DNA from: Variovorax paradoxus EPS
GTDB taxonomy: Bacteria > Pseudomonadota > Gammaproteobacteria > Burkholderiales > Burkholderiaceae_C
Length of the DNA stretch: 64,000 nt
NCBI RefSeq assembly: GCF_000184745.1
Contig: NC_014931.1
Coordinates: 2,976,001-3,040,000, forward strand
Reading direction: 5' to 3'
Shown piece after piece: positions 35,916 through 46,017 of this stretch; position 1 is the first letter of the stretch, and every line of letters begins with the position of its first letter. A program made the position numbers and the translations under genes. A model generated the notes under the pieces. The model was not told where the DNA came from. It made no database searches and saw nothing but the letters and a program-made list of their open reading frames with translations.

Positions 35916-36149
35916 GTGCGCCGTCCTGTTTCGTCGGGCCTTTGGCTCGACGGCGCACTGTGCGCTTTAGTGGCGCTGCTGTCCACGGCGGCGCTGTTCT
36001 ACGGGGTCTTGAAAGGCATCCCGGCGGTCACCGGCATGGCGGCGTTCGGGCTGTCCGGGGCGGCCTGGGCCGCGAGCGTGCTGCTGGACGGCGCTAGGCG
36101 CCAACGGGCACGTGCTGTGCGGGAGGCGCTAGACCGAGGGTGGCGCTGA
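35916..36149 (+). CDS. Small two-helix membrane protein
   Basis: 77 residues from GTG 35916, 4 bases after the HTH gene stop. Two hydrophobic segments (LDGALCALVALLSTAALFYG and VTGMAAFGLSGAAWAASVLL) are followed by a basic end (RRQRARAVREALDRGWR). Function unknown. Its end overlaps that of the convergent gene at 36094 by 56 bases. Confidence 0.5.
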   Translation: MRRPVSSGLWLDGALCALVALLSTAALFYGVLKGIPAVTGMAAFGLSGAAWAASVLLDGARRQRARAVREALDRGWR

Positions 36150-36603
36150 CGCGCACGCAGTCCTTGATGTGCTGTTCGCCCAGCGCGCGCAGGGCCGCGT
36201 AGCCGAGCGCCGCCGACACGAGCTGCCCCGCGATCGGCACGTACTTGGTGGCCTGCTTGGCCGTCAGGCGCACGCCGGCGTGCTTGGCCAGCTTGATCAG
36301 CAGGTCGCGCGTCACGAGCCGGCCGACCAGCAGCGCGCCCACGGTAGTAGCAGCCTTCTGGATGCGCTCGCGCTGGTGCGGCGCGAGCTTTTCGACCTGG
36401 GTGACCGAGAGCCCGAACTCGGCGCTGATCTGCGGCACCAGCCGCGAGAGCAGGGCCGCATCGGCCGCCCAGTCGATGCCGGGCAGCGGAATCGCGCTGG
36501 CCGCCGCCGCCATCAGTGCCTTGCGGCCGATCAGCTTCCGGCTGCGGTGGATGGCCGCGATGATTTTTTCGTCACCATGGGCCAGTTCGATCGCGGACGG
36601 CAT
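36094..36603 (-). CDS. DUF697-like membrane-associated protein
   Basis: 169 residues. KLIGRKALMAAAASAIPLPG followed by IDWAADAALLSRLVPQISAE and VGALLVGRLVTRDLLIKLAK, then YVPIAGQLVSAALGYAALRA. The pattern of Pro-Gly-rich amphipathic helices resembles the C-terminal part of DUF697/YcjF-type proteins that accompany GTPases, but no GTPase is nearby. Start ATG 36603, minus strand. Confidence 0.6.
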   Translation of the reverse strand: MPSAIELAHGDEKIIAAIHRSRKLIGRKALMAAAASAIPLPGIDWAADAALLSRLVPQISAEFGLSVTQVEKLAPHQRERIQKAATTVGALLVGRLVTRDLLIKLAKHAGVRLTAKQATKYVPIAGQLVSAALGYAALRALGEQHIKDCVRVSATLGLAPPAQHVPVGA

Positions 36604-36655
36604 GCGGCGTGTCTCCTTGATGGGCGGTGCCGGCAGGGTGCCGGCGGGTTCAGGG

Positions 36656-38626
36656 TCAGGCTGCCAGAGCCTCCAGCTGGTCCGAAAGGGCCAGCCAGCG
36701 CTCCTCGAGCTTGGCGATTTCTTCGTTCAGGGCCTTCAGCCGCTTGCCTGCCTCGGCGAGTTCGGCCGGCGCGATCGGCTCGGCCAAGCGGGCTTCCAGC
36801 GCAGCCCGTTCGACGCCGGCTGCGGCCAGGCGTTCATCGATCTGGGCAATTTCGCGCTTGATCGGCTTGGCCTGGTCGCTGCGCTGCTGGCGCTCCTGCG
36901 CGCTGGGCTTGGCCGTGACGGCTGCCGCAGCCGCAGCAGCTACAGCGCTTTCCGCCTCGCGCACAGCAATCTTGGCCTCTTCACGCAGGCGCTTGGCTTC
37001 GTCCAGCAGATAGCGCTGATAGTCATCCAGGTCACCATCGAAGTCGGCGACGACACCGCGGCCCACGAGCCAAAACTCGTCGCACACCGAACGCAGCAGC
37101 GCACGGTCGTGGCTCACCAGCATCAGCGTGCCTTCGAACTCGTTGAGCGCCACGGCCAGGGCTTCGCGGGTGGCGAGGTCCAGGTGGTTGGTGGGCTCGT
37201 CCAGCAGCAGGAGGTTGGGGCGCTGCCAGACCATCATCGCAAGCACGAGGCGGGCCTTTTCGCCGCCGCTCATGGTGCCCACGGGCTGCTTGACCATGTC
37301 GCCGCTGAAATTGAAGCTGCCGAGGAACCCGCGCAGCGCCTGCTCGCCGGTGCTTTCCTTCACCGCGCTGCCCAGCTCGCGGGCCATGCGCACCATGTGC
37401 TCCAGCGGGTTGTCCTGCGGGCGCAGCACATCGAGTTCCTGCTGCGCGAAGTAGCCGATATTCAGGCCCTTGCCCTCGGTGACCTCGCCGGCCAGCGCGC
37501 CCATTTCGCGCGCGATGGTCTTCACCAGCGTCGACTTACCCTGGCCGTTCGCGCCCAGGATGCCGATGCGCTGGCCCGCCAGCACCGAGCGGCTCACGCC
37601 GCGCAGGATGGTCTTGGGCGCTTCGTCCTCGATCTCGTAGCCGAAGCTTGCATTCGCGATCGACAGCATCGGGTTGGGAATGTTGCCTGGCTCCTTGAAT
37701 TCGAAGGTGAAGTCGGCTTCGGCCAGCAGCGGCGCAACCCGCTCCATGCGCTCCAGCGCCTTGACCCGGCTCTGCGCCTGCTTGGCCTTGCTGGCCTTGG
37801 CCTTGAAGCGGTCGATGAACTTCTGCAGGTGGGCGATCTTGTCCTGCTGCTTGGAGAACGCGACCTGCTGCTGCTCCATCTGCAGCGCGCGCATGTCCTC
37901 GAACTTGCTGTAGTTGCCGCCGTAGCGCGTGAGCTGGGCGTTGGCGATGTGCAGGGTGACGTCGGTCACGGCGTCGAGGAACTCGCGGTCGTGGCTGATG
38001 ACGATCATGGTGCCGGGGTACTTCTGCAGCCAGGCTTCGAGCCAGACGAGCGCGTCCAGGTCCAAGTGGTTGGTGGGCTCGTCGAGCAGCAGCAGGTCGC
38101 TCGGGCACATCAGCGCGCGGGCCAGTTGCAGGCGCATGCGCCAGCCGCCCGAGAAGCTGTTGACGGGGCCGTCGAGCTCGTGCGACTTGAAGCCCAGGCC
38201 CAGGATCAGCGCCTGTGCGCGCGGCACGGCGTCGTGCTCGCCGGCATCGGCCAGGTCGGTGTAGGCGTGGGCCAGTTCCATGCCGATGTCGGCGTCGTCG
38301 GGGTTCTCGGCGTAGGCGGCCTCGATGGCCGCGAGCGTGGCGCGCAGCTCGGCCAGGCGGGTGTCGCCGCCCACCACGAAGTCGGTGGCCGACTCCTCGG
38401 TTTCGGGCATGTCCTGCGCCACCTGGGCCATGCGCCACTGCTTGGGCACGTAGAAATCGCCGCCGTCTTCGTGCAGCGAGCCGTTGAAGAGCGCGAACAG
38501 CGTGGACTTGCCCGCGCCGTTGCGCCCGACGAGGCCGACCTTTTCACCGGGGTTGATGGTGACGGTGGCGCCGTCGAGCAGTTTCTTGGCGCTGCGGCGA
38601 AGAATGACGTTTTTGAGAGTAATCAT
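36656..38626 (-). CDS. ABC-F family ATPase (YheS/Uup-like)
   Basis: 656 residues with two ABC domains and no membrane segments. The first has Walker A GRNGAGKST, signature FSGGWRMRLQLAR and Walker B LLLLDEPTNHLD. The second has GANGQGKST, MSGGEKARL and LLLLDEPTNHLD. Between them lies the basic linker (QQDKIAHLQKFIDRFKAKAS), and a C-terminal coiled coil of about 120 residues follows. ABC-F proteins act on the ribosome to relieve stalls; this domain pattern fits YheS best. Start ATG 38626. Confidence 0.9.
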   Translation of the reverse strand: MITLKNVILRRSAKKLLDGATVTINPGEKVGLVGRNGAGKSTLFALFNGSLHEDGGDFYVPKQWRMAQVAQDMPETEESATDFVVGGDTRLAELRATLAAIEAAYAENPDDADIGMELAHAYTDLADAGEHDAVPRAQALILGLGFKSHELDGPVNSFSGGWRMRLQLARALMCPSDLLLLDEPTNHLDLDALVWLEAWLQKYPGTMIVISHDREFLDAVTDVTLHIANAQLTRYGGNYSKFEDMRALQMEQQQVAFSKQQDKIAHLQKFIDRFKAKASKAKQAQSRVKALERMERVAPLLAEADFTFEFKEPGNIPNPMLSIANASFGYEIEDEAPKTILRGVSRSVLAGQRIGILGANGQGKSTLVKTIAREMGALAGEVTEGKGLNIGYFAQQELDVLRPQDNPLEHMVRMARELGSAVKESTGEQALRGFLGSFNFSGDMVKQPVGTMSGGEKARLVLAMMVWQRPNLLLLDEPTNHLDLATREALAVALNEFEGTLMLVSHDRALLRSVCDEFWLVGRGVVADFDGDLDDYQRYLLDEAKRLREEAKIAVREAESAVAAAAAAAVTAKPSAQERQQRSDQAKPIKREIAQIDERLAAAGVERAALEARLAEPIAPAELAEAGKRLKALNEEIAKLEERWLALSDQLEALAA

Positions 38627-38796
38627 GAAATAGGAACCGTAGGGGCGATTATCCCGTCCGGCCCGGGGCGTCCTGGCGCGAAGGGGCAAAAGGGGACATC
38701 ACCCGATGAAGGGAGACCGCAGCCAGCGCTGCGACAAATCGGCGGAAAGGAGCTTGGGCGGGCGCAGCTAACGCACGCCTGCGCCGGCCAGCACCG

Positions 38797-39675
38797 TCAT
38801 GGCGGGGAGAGCGACGCGAGGGCCGCCCGGGTCACGAGCAGGACCTGGTCCTCGCCCGCCGAGGTTTCGAGCCACACCACCTCCAGCTGCGGGAATGCCG
38901 CGTCGAAGTAGTCGCGCTCGTTGCCGATTTCCAGCACCAGCACCGCCTGTTCGCTCATGCGGGAGGGTGCATCGGCGAACAGCTTCCGGATGAAGTCCAT
39001 GCCGTCCGTGCCGCCGGCCAGCGACAGTTCGGGCTCCGCCCGGTATTCGGCGGGCAGGGTGGCCATGCTGGCGCTGTTCACGTAGGGCGGGTTGCAGAGC
39101 ACCAGGTCGTACGGACCGGGCAGGTTCGCCAGGCCATCGGATTCGACCAGCTTCACGCGCGCATCGAGTTCGTGCCGGGTGACGTTGATCGCCGCGACTT
39201 CGAGCGCCTCGACGGACAGGTCGGCGGCGTCCACCGTCACGTCCGGGTACGTCAGCGCCGCGAGCACGGCCAGGCTGCCGTTGCCGGTGCACAGGTCGAG
39301 CACGCGCTGGGTGTGCGGGCCGAGCCAGTAGTCGATGCTGCCGTCGGCGATCAGTTCGGCGATGAAGCTGCGCGGCACGATGGCGCGCTCGTCGATGTAG
39401 AAGGGCACGCCTTGCAGCCAGGCTTCTTTCGTGAGGTAGGCGGCAGGCTTGCGCGTGGTGATGCGTTCATCGAGCAGTGCCGCGACCTTGCCGGCATCGG
39501 CCGGCGAGACGGCGGTGTCGGCCACCGCATCAATGTCGTCCAGCGGCAGCTTCAGGCGCCACAGCACCAGCCATGCGGCTTCGTCGAAGGCGTTCGCCGT
39601 GCCGTGCCCGAAGGCGACGCCGGCTGCTTCCAGCCGCTTCGCTCCAGCCTCGATGAGTTCGATAACCGTACTCAT
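38797..39675 (-). CDS. prmB: Ribosomal protein L3 glutamine N5-methyltransferase
   Basis: 292 residues. SAM motif [17 protein letters not shown], acidic loop [11 protein letters not shown] and catalytic NPPYVN mark the HemK/PrmB family. The N-terminal helical part ([20 protein letters not shown]) fits PrmB, which methylates the Gln of L3. It overlaps the upstream dapE stop by 4 bases (ATGA), forming part of the dap operon. Confidence 0.92.
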   Translation of the reverse strand: MSTVIELIEAGAKRLEAAGVAFGHGTANAFDEAAWLVLWRLKLPLDDIDAVADTAVSPADAGKVAALLDERITTRKPAAYLTKEAWLQGVPFYIDERAIVPRSFIAELIADGSIDYWLGPHTQRVLDLCTGNGSLAVLAALTYPDVTVDAADLSVEALEVAAINVTRHELDARVKLVESDGLANLPGPYDLVLCNPPYVNSASMATLPAEYRAEPELSLAGGTDGMDFIRKLFADAPSRMSEQAVLVLEIGNERDYFDAAFPQLEVVWLETSAGEDQVLLVTRAALASLSPP

Positions 39676-40847
39676 CGAGCGAGCGAGGCTTCGAGCCGTT
39701 CCAGCGTGCGCTTGTAGATGTTCTTCAGCGTCTCGATCTCGGCCACGTCGATGTGCTCGTCGATCTTGTGGATGCTGGCGTTGACCGGGCCCAGCTCGAC
39801 CACCTGCTTGCAGATCTTGGCGATGAAGCGCGCATCGCTCGTGCCGCCGCTGGTCGAGAGCTCGGTCGCGATGCCGGTTTCGTCCGCGATGGCCGCCTGC
39901 ACCGAGGTGACGAGTTCGCCGGGCGTGGTCAGGAAGGGCAGGCCGCCGACCGTCCAGGCGAGCGTGTAGTCGACGCCATGCGCATCGAGCACCGCATGCA
40001 CGCGCTGCTGCAGCGATTCGGGCGTCGATTCGGTCGAGAAGCGGAAGTTGAAGTCGATCACCGCGTTCCCCGGAATCACGTTGCTCGCGCCCGTGCCCGA
40101 ATGGAAATTGCTGATCTGCCAGCTGGTTGGCTGGAAATAGCCGTTGCCCTCATCCCAGCCGCCGGCCGTGTTGATGGCCACCAGTTCGGCCAGCGCGGGC
40201 GCGACCGAATGCACCGGGTTCTTCGCCAGATGCGGGTAGGCGATGTGGCCCTGCACGCCCTTGACCGTGAGCTTGCCGCTCATGGTGCCGCGGCGGCCGT
40301 TCTTGATCATGTCGCCGCAGCGCTCCACGGCCGTGGGCTCGCCGACGATGCAGTAGTCGATGACCTCGCCGCGCGCGGCCAGCGCGTTGCAGACGATGAC
40401 GGTGCCGTCGACGCCCGGGCCTTCTTCATCGCTCGTGAGCAGCAGGGCAAGCGTGAGCTTCGGGTCGGGCGTGCTTTGCAGGAATTCCTCGATGGACACG
40501 ACGAAAGCCGCCACCGAGGTCTTCATGTCGCAGGCGCCGCGGCCGTACAGCTTGCCGTCGCGGTGCGTGGGCGTGAACGGGTGGCTGGTCCACTGCTCGA
40601 CGGGGCCGGTGGGCACCACGTCGGTGTGGCCGGCGAACACCAGCGTCTTGCTGCCGGTGGCGTCGGCCGGGCGGCGCACCGCCCAGAGGTTGGTCACGCG
40701 GAAGTCGGCCGGTCCGCTCTCGATGGTTTCGAGCGCGAAACCCAGTTGCGCCAGCCGTTCGCCGAGGATCTGTTGGCAGCCCGCGTCGTCAGGTGTGACC
40801 GAGGGGCGCGAGATGAGTTGTTCGGCGAGCTGGAGCGTGCGGGACAT
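39672..40847 (-). CDS. dapE: Succinyl-diaminopimelate desuccinylase
   Basis: 391 residues. M20 metallopeptidase: [13 protein letters not shown] (first metal His and the catalytic Asp), [20 protein letters not shown] (bridging Asp), [15 protein letters not shown] (Glu base and ligand), [14 protein letters not shown] (dimerisation domain) and [12 protein letters not shown]. It hydrolyses N-succinyl-LL-diaminopimelate, the step after DapC in lysine and peptidoglycan synthesis. Confidence 0.95.
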   Translation of the reverse strand: MSRTLQLAEQLISRPSVTPDDAGCQQILGERLAQLGFALETIESGPADFRVTNLWAVRRPADATGSKTLVFAGHTDVVPTGPVEQWTSHPFTPTHRDGKLYGRGACDMKTSVAAFVVSIEEFLQSTPDPKLTLALLLTSDEEGPGVDGTVIVCNALAARGEVIDYCIVGEPTAVERCGDMIKNGRRGTMSGKLTVKGVQGHIAYPHLAKNPVHSVAPALAELVAINTAGGWDEGNGYFQPTSWQISNFHSGTGASNVIPGNAVIDFNFRFSTESTPESLQQRVHAVLDAHGVDYTLAWTVGGLPFLTTPGELVTSVQAAIADETGIATELSTSGGTSDARFIAKICKQVVELGPVNASIHKIDEHIDVAEIETLKNIYKRTLERLEASLAR

Positions 40848-40862
40848 CGGGAAAGGCTTGGT

Positions 40863-42011
40863 TCAGAACTTCACGTCGAGCGTGATGTCGGTGAAAGTCG
40901 GTTCGTCGACTTGGTCGGTCAGATGGCGGTCGTCGACCTGCTGCTTGGGCGCAGCGCGGTTCTGCAGGCGCCACAGCAGGTTGGTGGGCGAGTCGGAATG
41001 GGCCAGGCCCTCTTCGCGCGTCACGCGCTCCTCGATGATGAGGCGGGCGATGTCTTCCTCGAAGGTCTGCGAGCCTTCGGCCATCGACTGCTGCATGGCT
41101 TCCTTCACCGCGGAGAAGTCGCCCTTTTCGATCAGGTCGGCCACGAGAGCGGTGTTCAGCATGACTTCGAGCGCCGGCACGCGCGCGCCGGCCGGCGTGC
41201 GCAGCAGGCGCTGCGACACGATGGCGCGCAGCGCGCCGCCCAGGTCGCCCAGCAGCGTGGGTCGCACTTCCACCGGGAAGAAGCTCAGGATGCGGTTCAG
41301 CGCGCGGTAGCTGTTGTTGGCGTGCAGCGTGGCCACGCACAGGTGACCCGACTGCGCATAGGCGATGGCGGCCGTCATGGTTTCGCGGTCGCGGATTTCG
41401 CCGATCTGGATCACGTCGGGCGCCTGGCGCAGCGCGTTCTTGAGCGCGACGTGCAGCGAGGTGGTGTCGCTGCCCACGTCGCGCTGGTTCACCAGCGATT
41501 TCTTGTTGGTGTAGGTGAACTCGATCGGCTCTTCCACCGTAAGGATGTGGCCGCTGGCGTTCTCGTTGCGGTAGTCCAGCATCGATGCGAGCGTGGTGGT
41601 CTTGCCCGCGCCGGTCGCGCCGACCATCAGGATCAGCCCGCGCTTGTCCATGATCAGCGTCTTCAGGATGTCGGGCAGGTTCAGGTCGGCAAAGCTCGGA
41701 ATGACCGAGGCGATGTGCCGCACCACCACCGCATAGGTGCCGCGCTGGCGCATGGCGCTGATGCGGTAGTTGCCGGCGCCTTCCAGGGCGACGGCCATGT
41801 TCAGTTCGCCCGTGTTCTCCAGCTCCTGGATGCGGGCTTCGGGCACCACCTCGGACAGCAGCGCGAGCGGCGCCGTCGCGGGCAGGACCTGCGCATTGAT
41901 CGGCACGCAGATGCCGTTGATGCGGATCATCACCGGGGAGTGAGCCGAGAGGTAGATGTCGGAGGCCTTGCGCTCGGCCATCAAACGAAGAATTCGCTCC
42001 ATCATGTTCAT
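40863..42011 (-). CDS. PilT/PilU-family type IV pilus retraction-type ATPase
   Basis: 382 residues. MERILRLMAERKASDIYLSA is the PilT/PilU opening. Walker A GATGAGKTTTLASMLDYRN, the Asp box ILTVEEPIEF, Walker B VIQIGEIRDRETM and the His box GHLCVATLHANNSYRALNRI are intact, so ATPase activity is expected. Its placement inside the dap run, 15 bases before dapE, and the acidic tail after NLLWRLQN suggest a PilU-like paralogue. Start ATG 42011. Confidence 0.85.
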   Translation of the reverse strand: MNMMERILRLMAERKASDIYLSAHSPVMIRINGICVPINAQVLPATAPLALLSEVVPEARIQELENTGELNMAVALEGAGNYRISAMRQRGTYAVVVRHIASVIPSFADLNLPDILKTLIMDKRGLILMVGATGAGKTTTLASMLDYRNENASGHILTVEEPIEFTYTNKKSLVNQRDVGSDTTSLHVALKNALRQAPDVIQIGEIRDRETMTAAIAYAQSGHLCVATLHANNSYRALNRILSFFPVEVRPTLLGDLGGALRAIVSQRLLRTPAGARVPALEVMLNTALVADLIEKGDFSAVKEAMQQSMAEGSQTFEEDIARLIIEERVTREEGLAHSDSPTNLLWRLQNRAAPKQQVDDRHLTDQVDEPTFTDITLDVKF

Positions 42012-42061
42012 CGGTCTCTCTCCTCGGGTCTGTTGTTTTCTAACGGGACAAAAGCAGGGGA

Positions 42062-42895
<834 letters not shown>

Positions 42896-42955
42896 GGAGA
42901 GAGTCTCGGGTGAAAAATCGGGGCCAGGAGCCTTGGGAAACGGTGCCTCAGCGGG

Positions 42956-44176
42956 TCAGAGCCGGCCGTCCTGAACGAAGCGGACGATGCGTTCGGCGGC
43001 TTCCACGCACTCGGCCGTTTCGGCCACCAGGGCCATGCGGATGCGGCCTTTACCAGGGTTCGCGGGGTTGGCGCTGTGCGTCGTGTTTCGCGCCAGATAG
43101 CTCCCCGGCAGAACCGTGACATTGTATTGAGCGTAGAGCGCGCGGGCGAAGGCTTCGTCGTCGCCAGCCCACACTTCGGGCACGCCCGCCCAGAGGTAGA
43201 AACTGGCGTCGGGCAGGCGCACGTCGAGCACGGGTTCCAGCAGCGGCGTGACCGCGGCGAACTTGGCGCGGTACTTGGCGCGGTTCTCGATCACGTGCTT
43301 CTCATCGCCCCAGGCCGCAATGCTGGCGGCGGCCACGGTGCCGCTCATGGCGCTGCCGTGGTAGGTGCGGTAGAGCAAGAACTTCTTGATGATGGTGGCG
43401 TCGCCCGCCACGAAGCCGCTGCGAAGGCCAGGCACGTTGCTGCGCTTCGAGAGCGAGGTGAGGGCGATCAGGTTCTTGAAGTCGGGCCGGCCGAGCTTGA
43501 CCGACGCCTCGAGGCCGCTCAACGGAGGCTCGTCGCGGAAGTAGATCTCGCTGTAGCACTCGTCGGCCGCGATCACGAAACCGTGACGGTCCGACAGGGC
43601 GAAGAGCTTCTGCCACTCGTCCAGCGGCATCACCGCGCCGGTCGGGTTGCCCGGCGAGCAGACGAACACAAGCTGGGTGCGGGCCCAGATGTCTTCGGGC
43701 ACGCTGTCCCAATCGACCGCGAAATTGCGCGATGCCACGCTCGGCACGTAGTACGGCTCGGCGCCCGAGAGCAGCGCTGCGCCCTCGTAGATTTGATAGA
43801 ACGGATTGGGCGACAGCACCACCGGCTGCGGCGAGACGGTGGCATCGATCACCGTTTGCGCCAGCGAGAACAGCGCCTCGCGCGAGCCGTTGACCGGCAG
43901 CACCTGCGTGGCCGGATCGAGCGCGAGGCTGTAGCGGGTCTGGAGCCAGTCGGTGAAGGCGGTGCGCAGTTTCAGGTCGCCGGCCGTGGCGGGGTAGGCG
44001 GCCAGGGCACCGAGGCTGGCGGTCAGGGCTTCCTTGATGAAGTCTGGCGTCGCGTGCTTGGGTTCGCCGATGCCGAGGCTGATGGGTGCGTATTCGGGAG
44101 CGGGCGTGACGCCCGCGAACAGTTGCTTGAGCCGCTCGAAGGGGTACGGCTGCAACCTGGAAAGCAAGGGATTCAT
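42956..44176 (-). CDS. dapC: Succinyldiaminopimelate transaminase
   Basis: 406 residues. Class I PLP aminotransferase: PISLGIGEPKHATPDFIKEA, LPVNGSREALFSLAQTVIDA, VFVCSPGNPTGAVMPLDEWQ, ADECYSEIYF and the Schiff-base lysine in SLSKRSNVPGLRSGF. The adjacency to dapD and dapE identifies it as DapC and not another branch. It is the first gene of the minus-strand dap run. Confidence 0.92.
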   Translation of the reverse strand: MNPLLSRLQPYPFERLKQLFAGVTPAPEYAPISLGIGEPKHATPDFIKEALTASLGALAAYPATAGDLKLRTAFTDWLQTRYSLALDPATQVLPVNGSREALFSLAQTVIDATVSPQPVVLSPNPFYQIYEGAALLSGAEPYYVPSVASRNFAVDWDSVPEDIWARTQLVFVCSPGNPTGAVMPLDEWQKLFALSDRHGFVIAADECYSEIYFRDEPPLSGLEASVKLGRPDFKNLIALTSLSKRSNVPGLRSGFVAGDATIIKKFLLYRTYHGSAMSGTVAAASIAAWGDEKHVIENRAKYRAKFAAVTPLLEPVLDVRLPDASFYLWAGVPEVWAGDDEAFARALYAQYNVTVLPGSYLARNTTHSANPANPGKGRIRMALVAETAECVEAAERIVRFVQDGRL

Positions 44177-44224
44177 GCCCGGGATTATCGGCGACGGCGC
44201 CTCACCCGGGACTGGGGACGCTCG

Positions 44225-45220
44225 TCAGCAGAGCGGGTGGTTGAACTGCCCGATCATGTTGGCGAAGTTCTGGTTGTAGCGATTGGCCGAGCTCACGATG
44301 CTGGAGCTGCGCATGTGCGCCGGCATCCGGGCCATGGCGCCGGTCTCCTTGCGGGCGAACACGCCGTCCTTGATGTCCTTGACCATCGAGCGCGACTGGC
44401 CGATGAACTCGTTGATCTGCAGCATGCCGCCGCTGCAGCTCTTGCCGCTCTGGGTCGACTGCTCGGCCATCTTCTTGCTCCAACCCGCGGCCGAGTCGGC
44501 CACCAGCGCGAGCGAGGCTTCGAAGGCGGCGAGCGCCTTCGGATCGTTGGGCGCCGCGAACAGCACGCTGGCATCGGCGTGGTTGACCTTGCCGTGATAG
44601 ATGAGCCCGGCGCGGTAGTAGGCGGCGGTGTCCTTGGGCGCCTTCTCGAAGGCTTCCTTGGTGAGCGCCTGGTCGCGGGCGCCCAGGCCCTTGTCGAACG
44701 CGGCTTCGGCTTCGGCAACGGTGGTGAGCGCGGCCAGGTAGTCATTGCTCAGCTGGCGCGCCTTGTCGCCGTTGTCGGCGAGGTAGCCCTTGGAGTTGGC
44801 GTAGTCGTTCAGCTCGCGGCTCAGAGGCGACAGCACCTTGAGCGCAGCCGAGAACGCCTTGGCCGACTCGTCGATCTCGGGCAGCGGCGCGGCGATGGCA
44901 ACGGCGGCGTCCAGCCTCTTGGCCGAGCGGTCGACGAGGATGTCGTTCTGGATGCGCAGGCTGGTCAGCGGCGCCTTGGCCTTCAGCAGCGGAACCTGGT
45001 TCTCGACGTAGTTCTCGCGTGCTTCCTGGAACGAGGTGCTCAGGGTGTTGGAGACGTCGACGTAGATGTTGTATTTCTCGACGAGCTGCTGCTCGTCGCT
45101 GGACTGCTTGGCGGCGACCGGGGCCTGGCCCTGCGAGGTCTTGTCCGCCTTGTCGCCACAAGCTGCGACGAGCGCCGAAATGGCGACGAGGGTGGCTCCC
45201 AAAAGTGTCTGGTACTTCAT
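44225..45220 (-). CDS. DUF3829 (YiiG-like) lipoprotein
   Basis: 331 residues. The lipoprotein signal MKYQTLLGATLVAISALVAA ends at Cys in the VAACG context. The helical body (KYNIYVDVSNTLSTSFQEAR, LSPLSRELNDYANSKGYLAD) continues to MRSSSIVSSANRYNQNFANM, which is the DUF3829 C-terminal block. No enzymatic motif; envelope-located, function unknown. A GGAGGAAAAGAAAG ribosome site precedes ATG 45220. Confidence 0.8.
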   Translation of the reverse strand: MKYQTLLGATLVAISALVAACGDKADKTSQGQAPVAAKQSSDEQQLVEKYNIYVDVSNTLSTSFQEARENYVENQVPLLKAKAPLTSLRIQNDILVDRSAKRLDAAVAIAAPLPEIDESAKAFSAALKVLSPLSRELNDYANSKGYLADNGDKARQLSNDYLAALTTVAEAEAAFDKGLGARDQALTKEAFEKAPKDTAAYYRAGLIYHGKVNHADASVLFAAPNDPKALAAFEASLALVADSAAGWSKKMAEQSTQSGKSCSGGMLQINEFIGQSRSMVKDIKDGVFARKETGAMARMPAHMRSSSIVSSANRYNQNFANMIGQFNHPLC

Positions 45221-45353
45221 TCTTTCTTTTCCTCCGTTAAGAAAACCGAAAAGGCAGGCCGTGGCATGGCCTGCCGAAAACATCGGAGCCCGTTCGGGCC
45301 CCGGGGGAACATCGTGGGGAGGGCGCCGCTGCCTGAGGACAGCGGTCGAGGGG

Positions 45354-45992
45354 TCAGGCGGCGCTGCGCCGGTAGAAGGCGAGCGAACCCGCCAACGCTA
45401 GCAGCATGCCGCCGCAGGCGCGGTCGATCCAGCGCGTGGCCGAGATCGTCAGGAGCCGGATCGCGCGGGCGCCGACGAACGCGTAGGCCAGCATCACCAG
45501 CGTGTCCAGGCCCGCGAAGATCAACGCGATGATCAGGTACTGCGGCGCCTGCGCAGCCGTCGGGTCGATGAACTGCGGCAGCAGCGCCGAGCAGAAGATG
45601 TAGCCCTTGGGGTTGGTCACCGCCACGAGAAACGACTTGAAGAAGATGCGCCGGCTTTCGCCCGCAGTGACCGTGGCCGCCGCGTCGGCGTCCGGCAACT
45701 GGAAGCCGCCCTTGGACCGCAGCATGCGCAGTCCCAGCCAGGCCAGGTAGGCCGCACCGACCCATTTCAGCATCGAGAACCAGAACTCCGACGCCGCCAG
45801 CAGCGCCCCGAGCCCGAGCGCCACGGCGCCGACCAGCACGAAGTCCGACAGCACCGCGCCGAACATCCCCGGTAGCGCGCGCCGCACGCCGTGGCGCGAG
45901 CCGTTGCTGAGCGCCAGCAAAACGGTGGGGCCGGGCGTGGCGATGGCGGCGAAGGCCACGATGGCGAACAGCAGGGCGGTGGCGAGCGTCAT
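45354..45992 (-). CDS. LysE/RhtB-family amino-acid exporter
   Basis: 212 residues with six predicted membrane helices. ATPGPTVLLALSNGSRHGVR is the LysE/RhtB signature, followed by LKWVGAAYLAWLGLRMLRSK and VAVTNPKGYIFCSALLPQFI. It probably exports amino acids or homoserine lactone-like compounds; specificity unknown. The ATG at 45992 lies 25 bases past the argA stop, so the two may be cotranscribed. Confidence 0.9.
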   Translation of the reverse strand: MTLATALLFAIVAFAAIATPGPTVLLALSNGSRHGVRRALPGMFGAVLSDFVLVGAVALGLGALLAASEFWFSMLKWVGAAYLAWLGLRMLRSKGGFQLPDADAAATVTAGESRRIFFKSFLVAVTNPKGYIFCSALLPQFIDPTAAQAPQYLIIALIFAGLDTLVMLAYAFVGARAIRLLTISATRWIDRACGGMLLALAGSLAFYRRSAA

Positions 45993-46017
45993 CGGGGTGT
46001 CTCCGTCTGGGTGTTCT

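Noticed and set aside
36245..38911. 888-residue plus-strand ORF across the ABC-F gene
   Set aside because: Antisense shadow. It is compositionally biased (Ala/Arg/Gly/His) without motifs, while the minus strand has two complete ABC domains.
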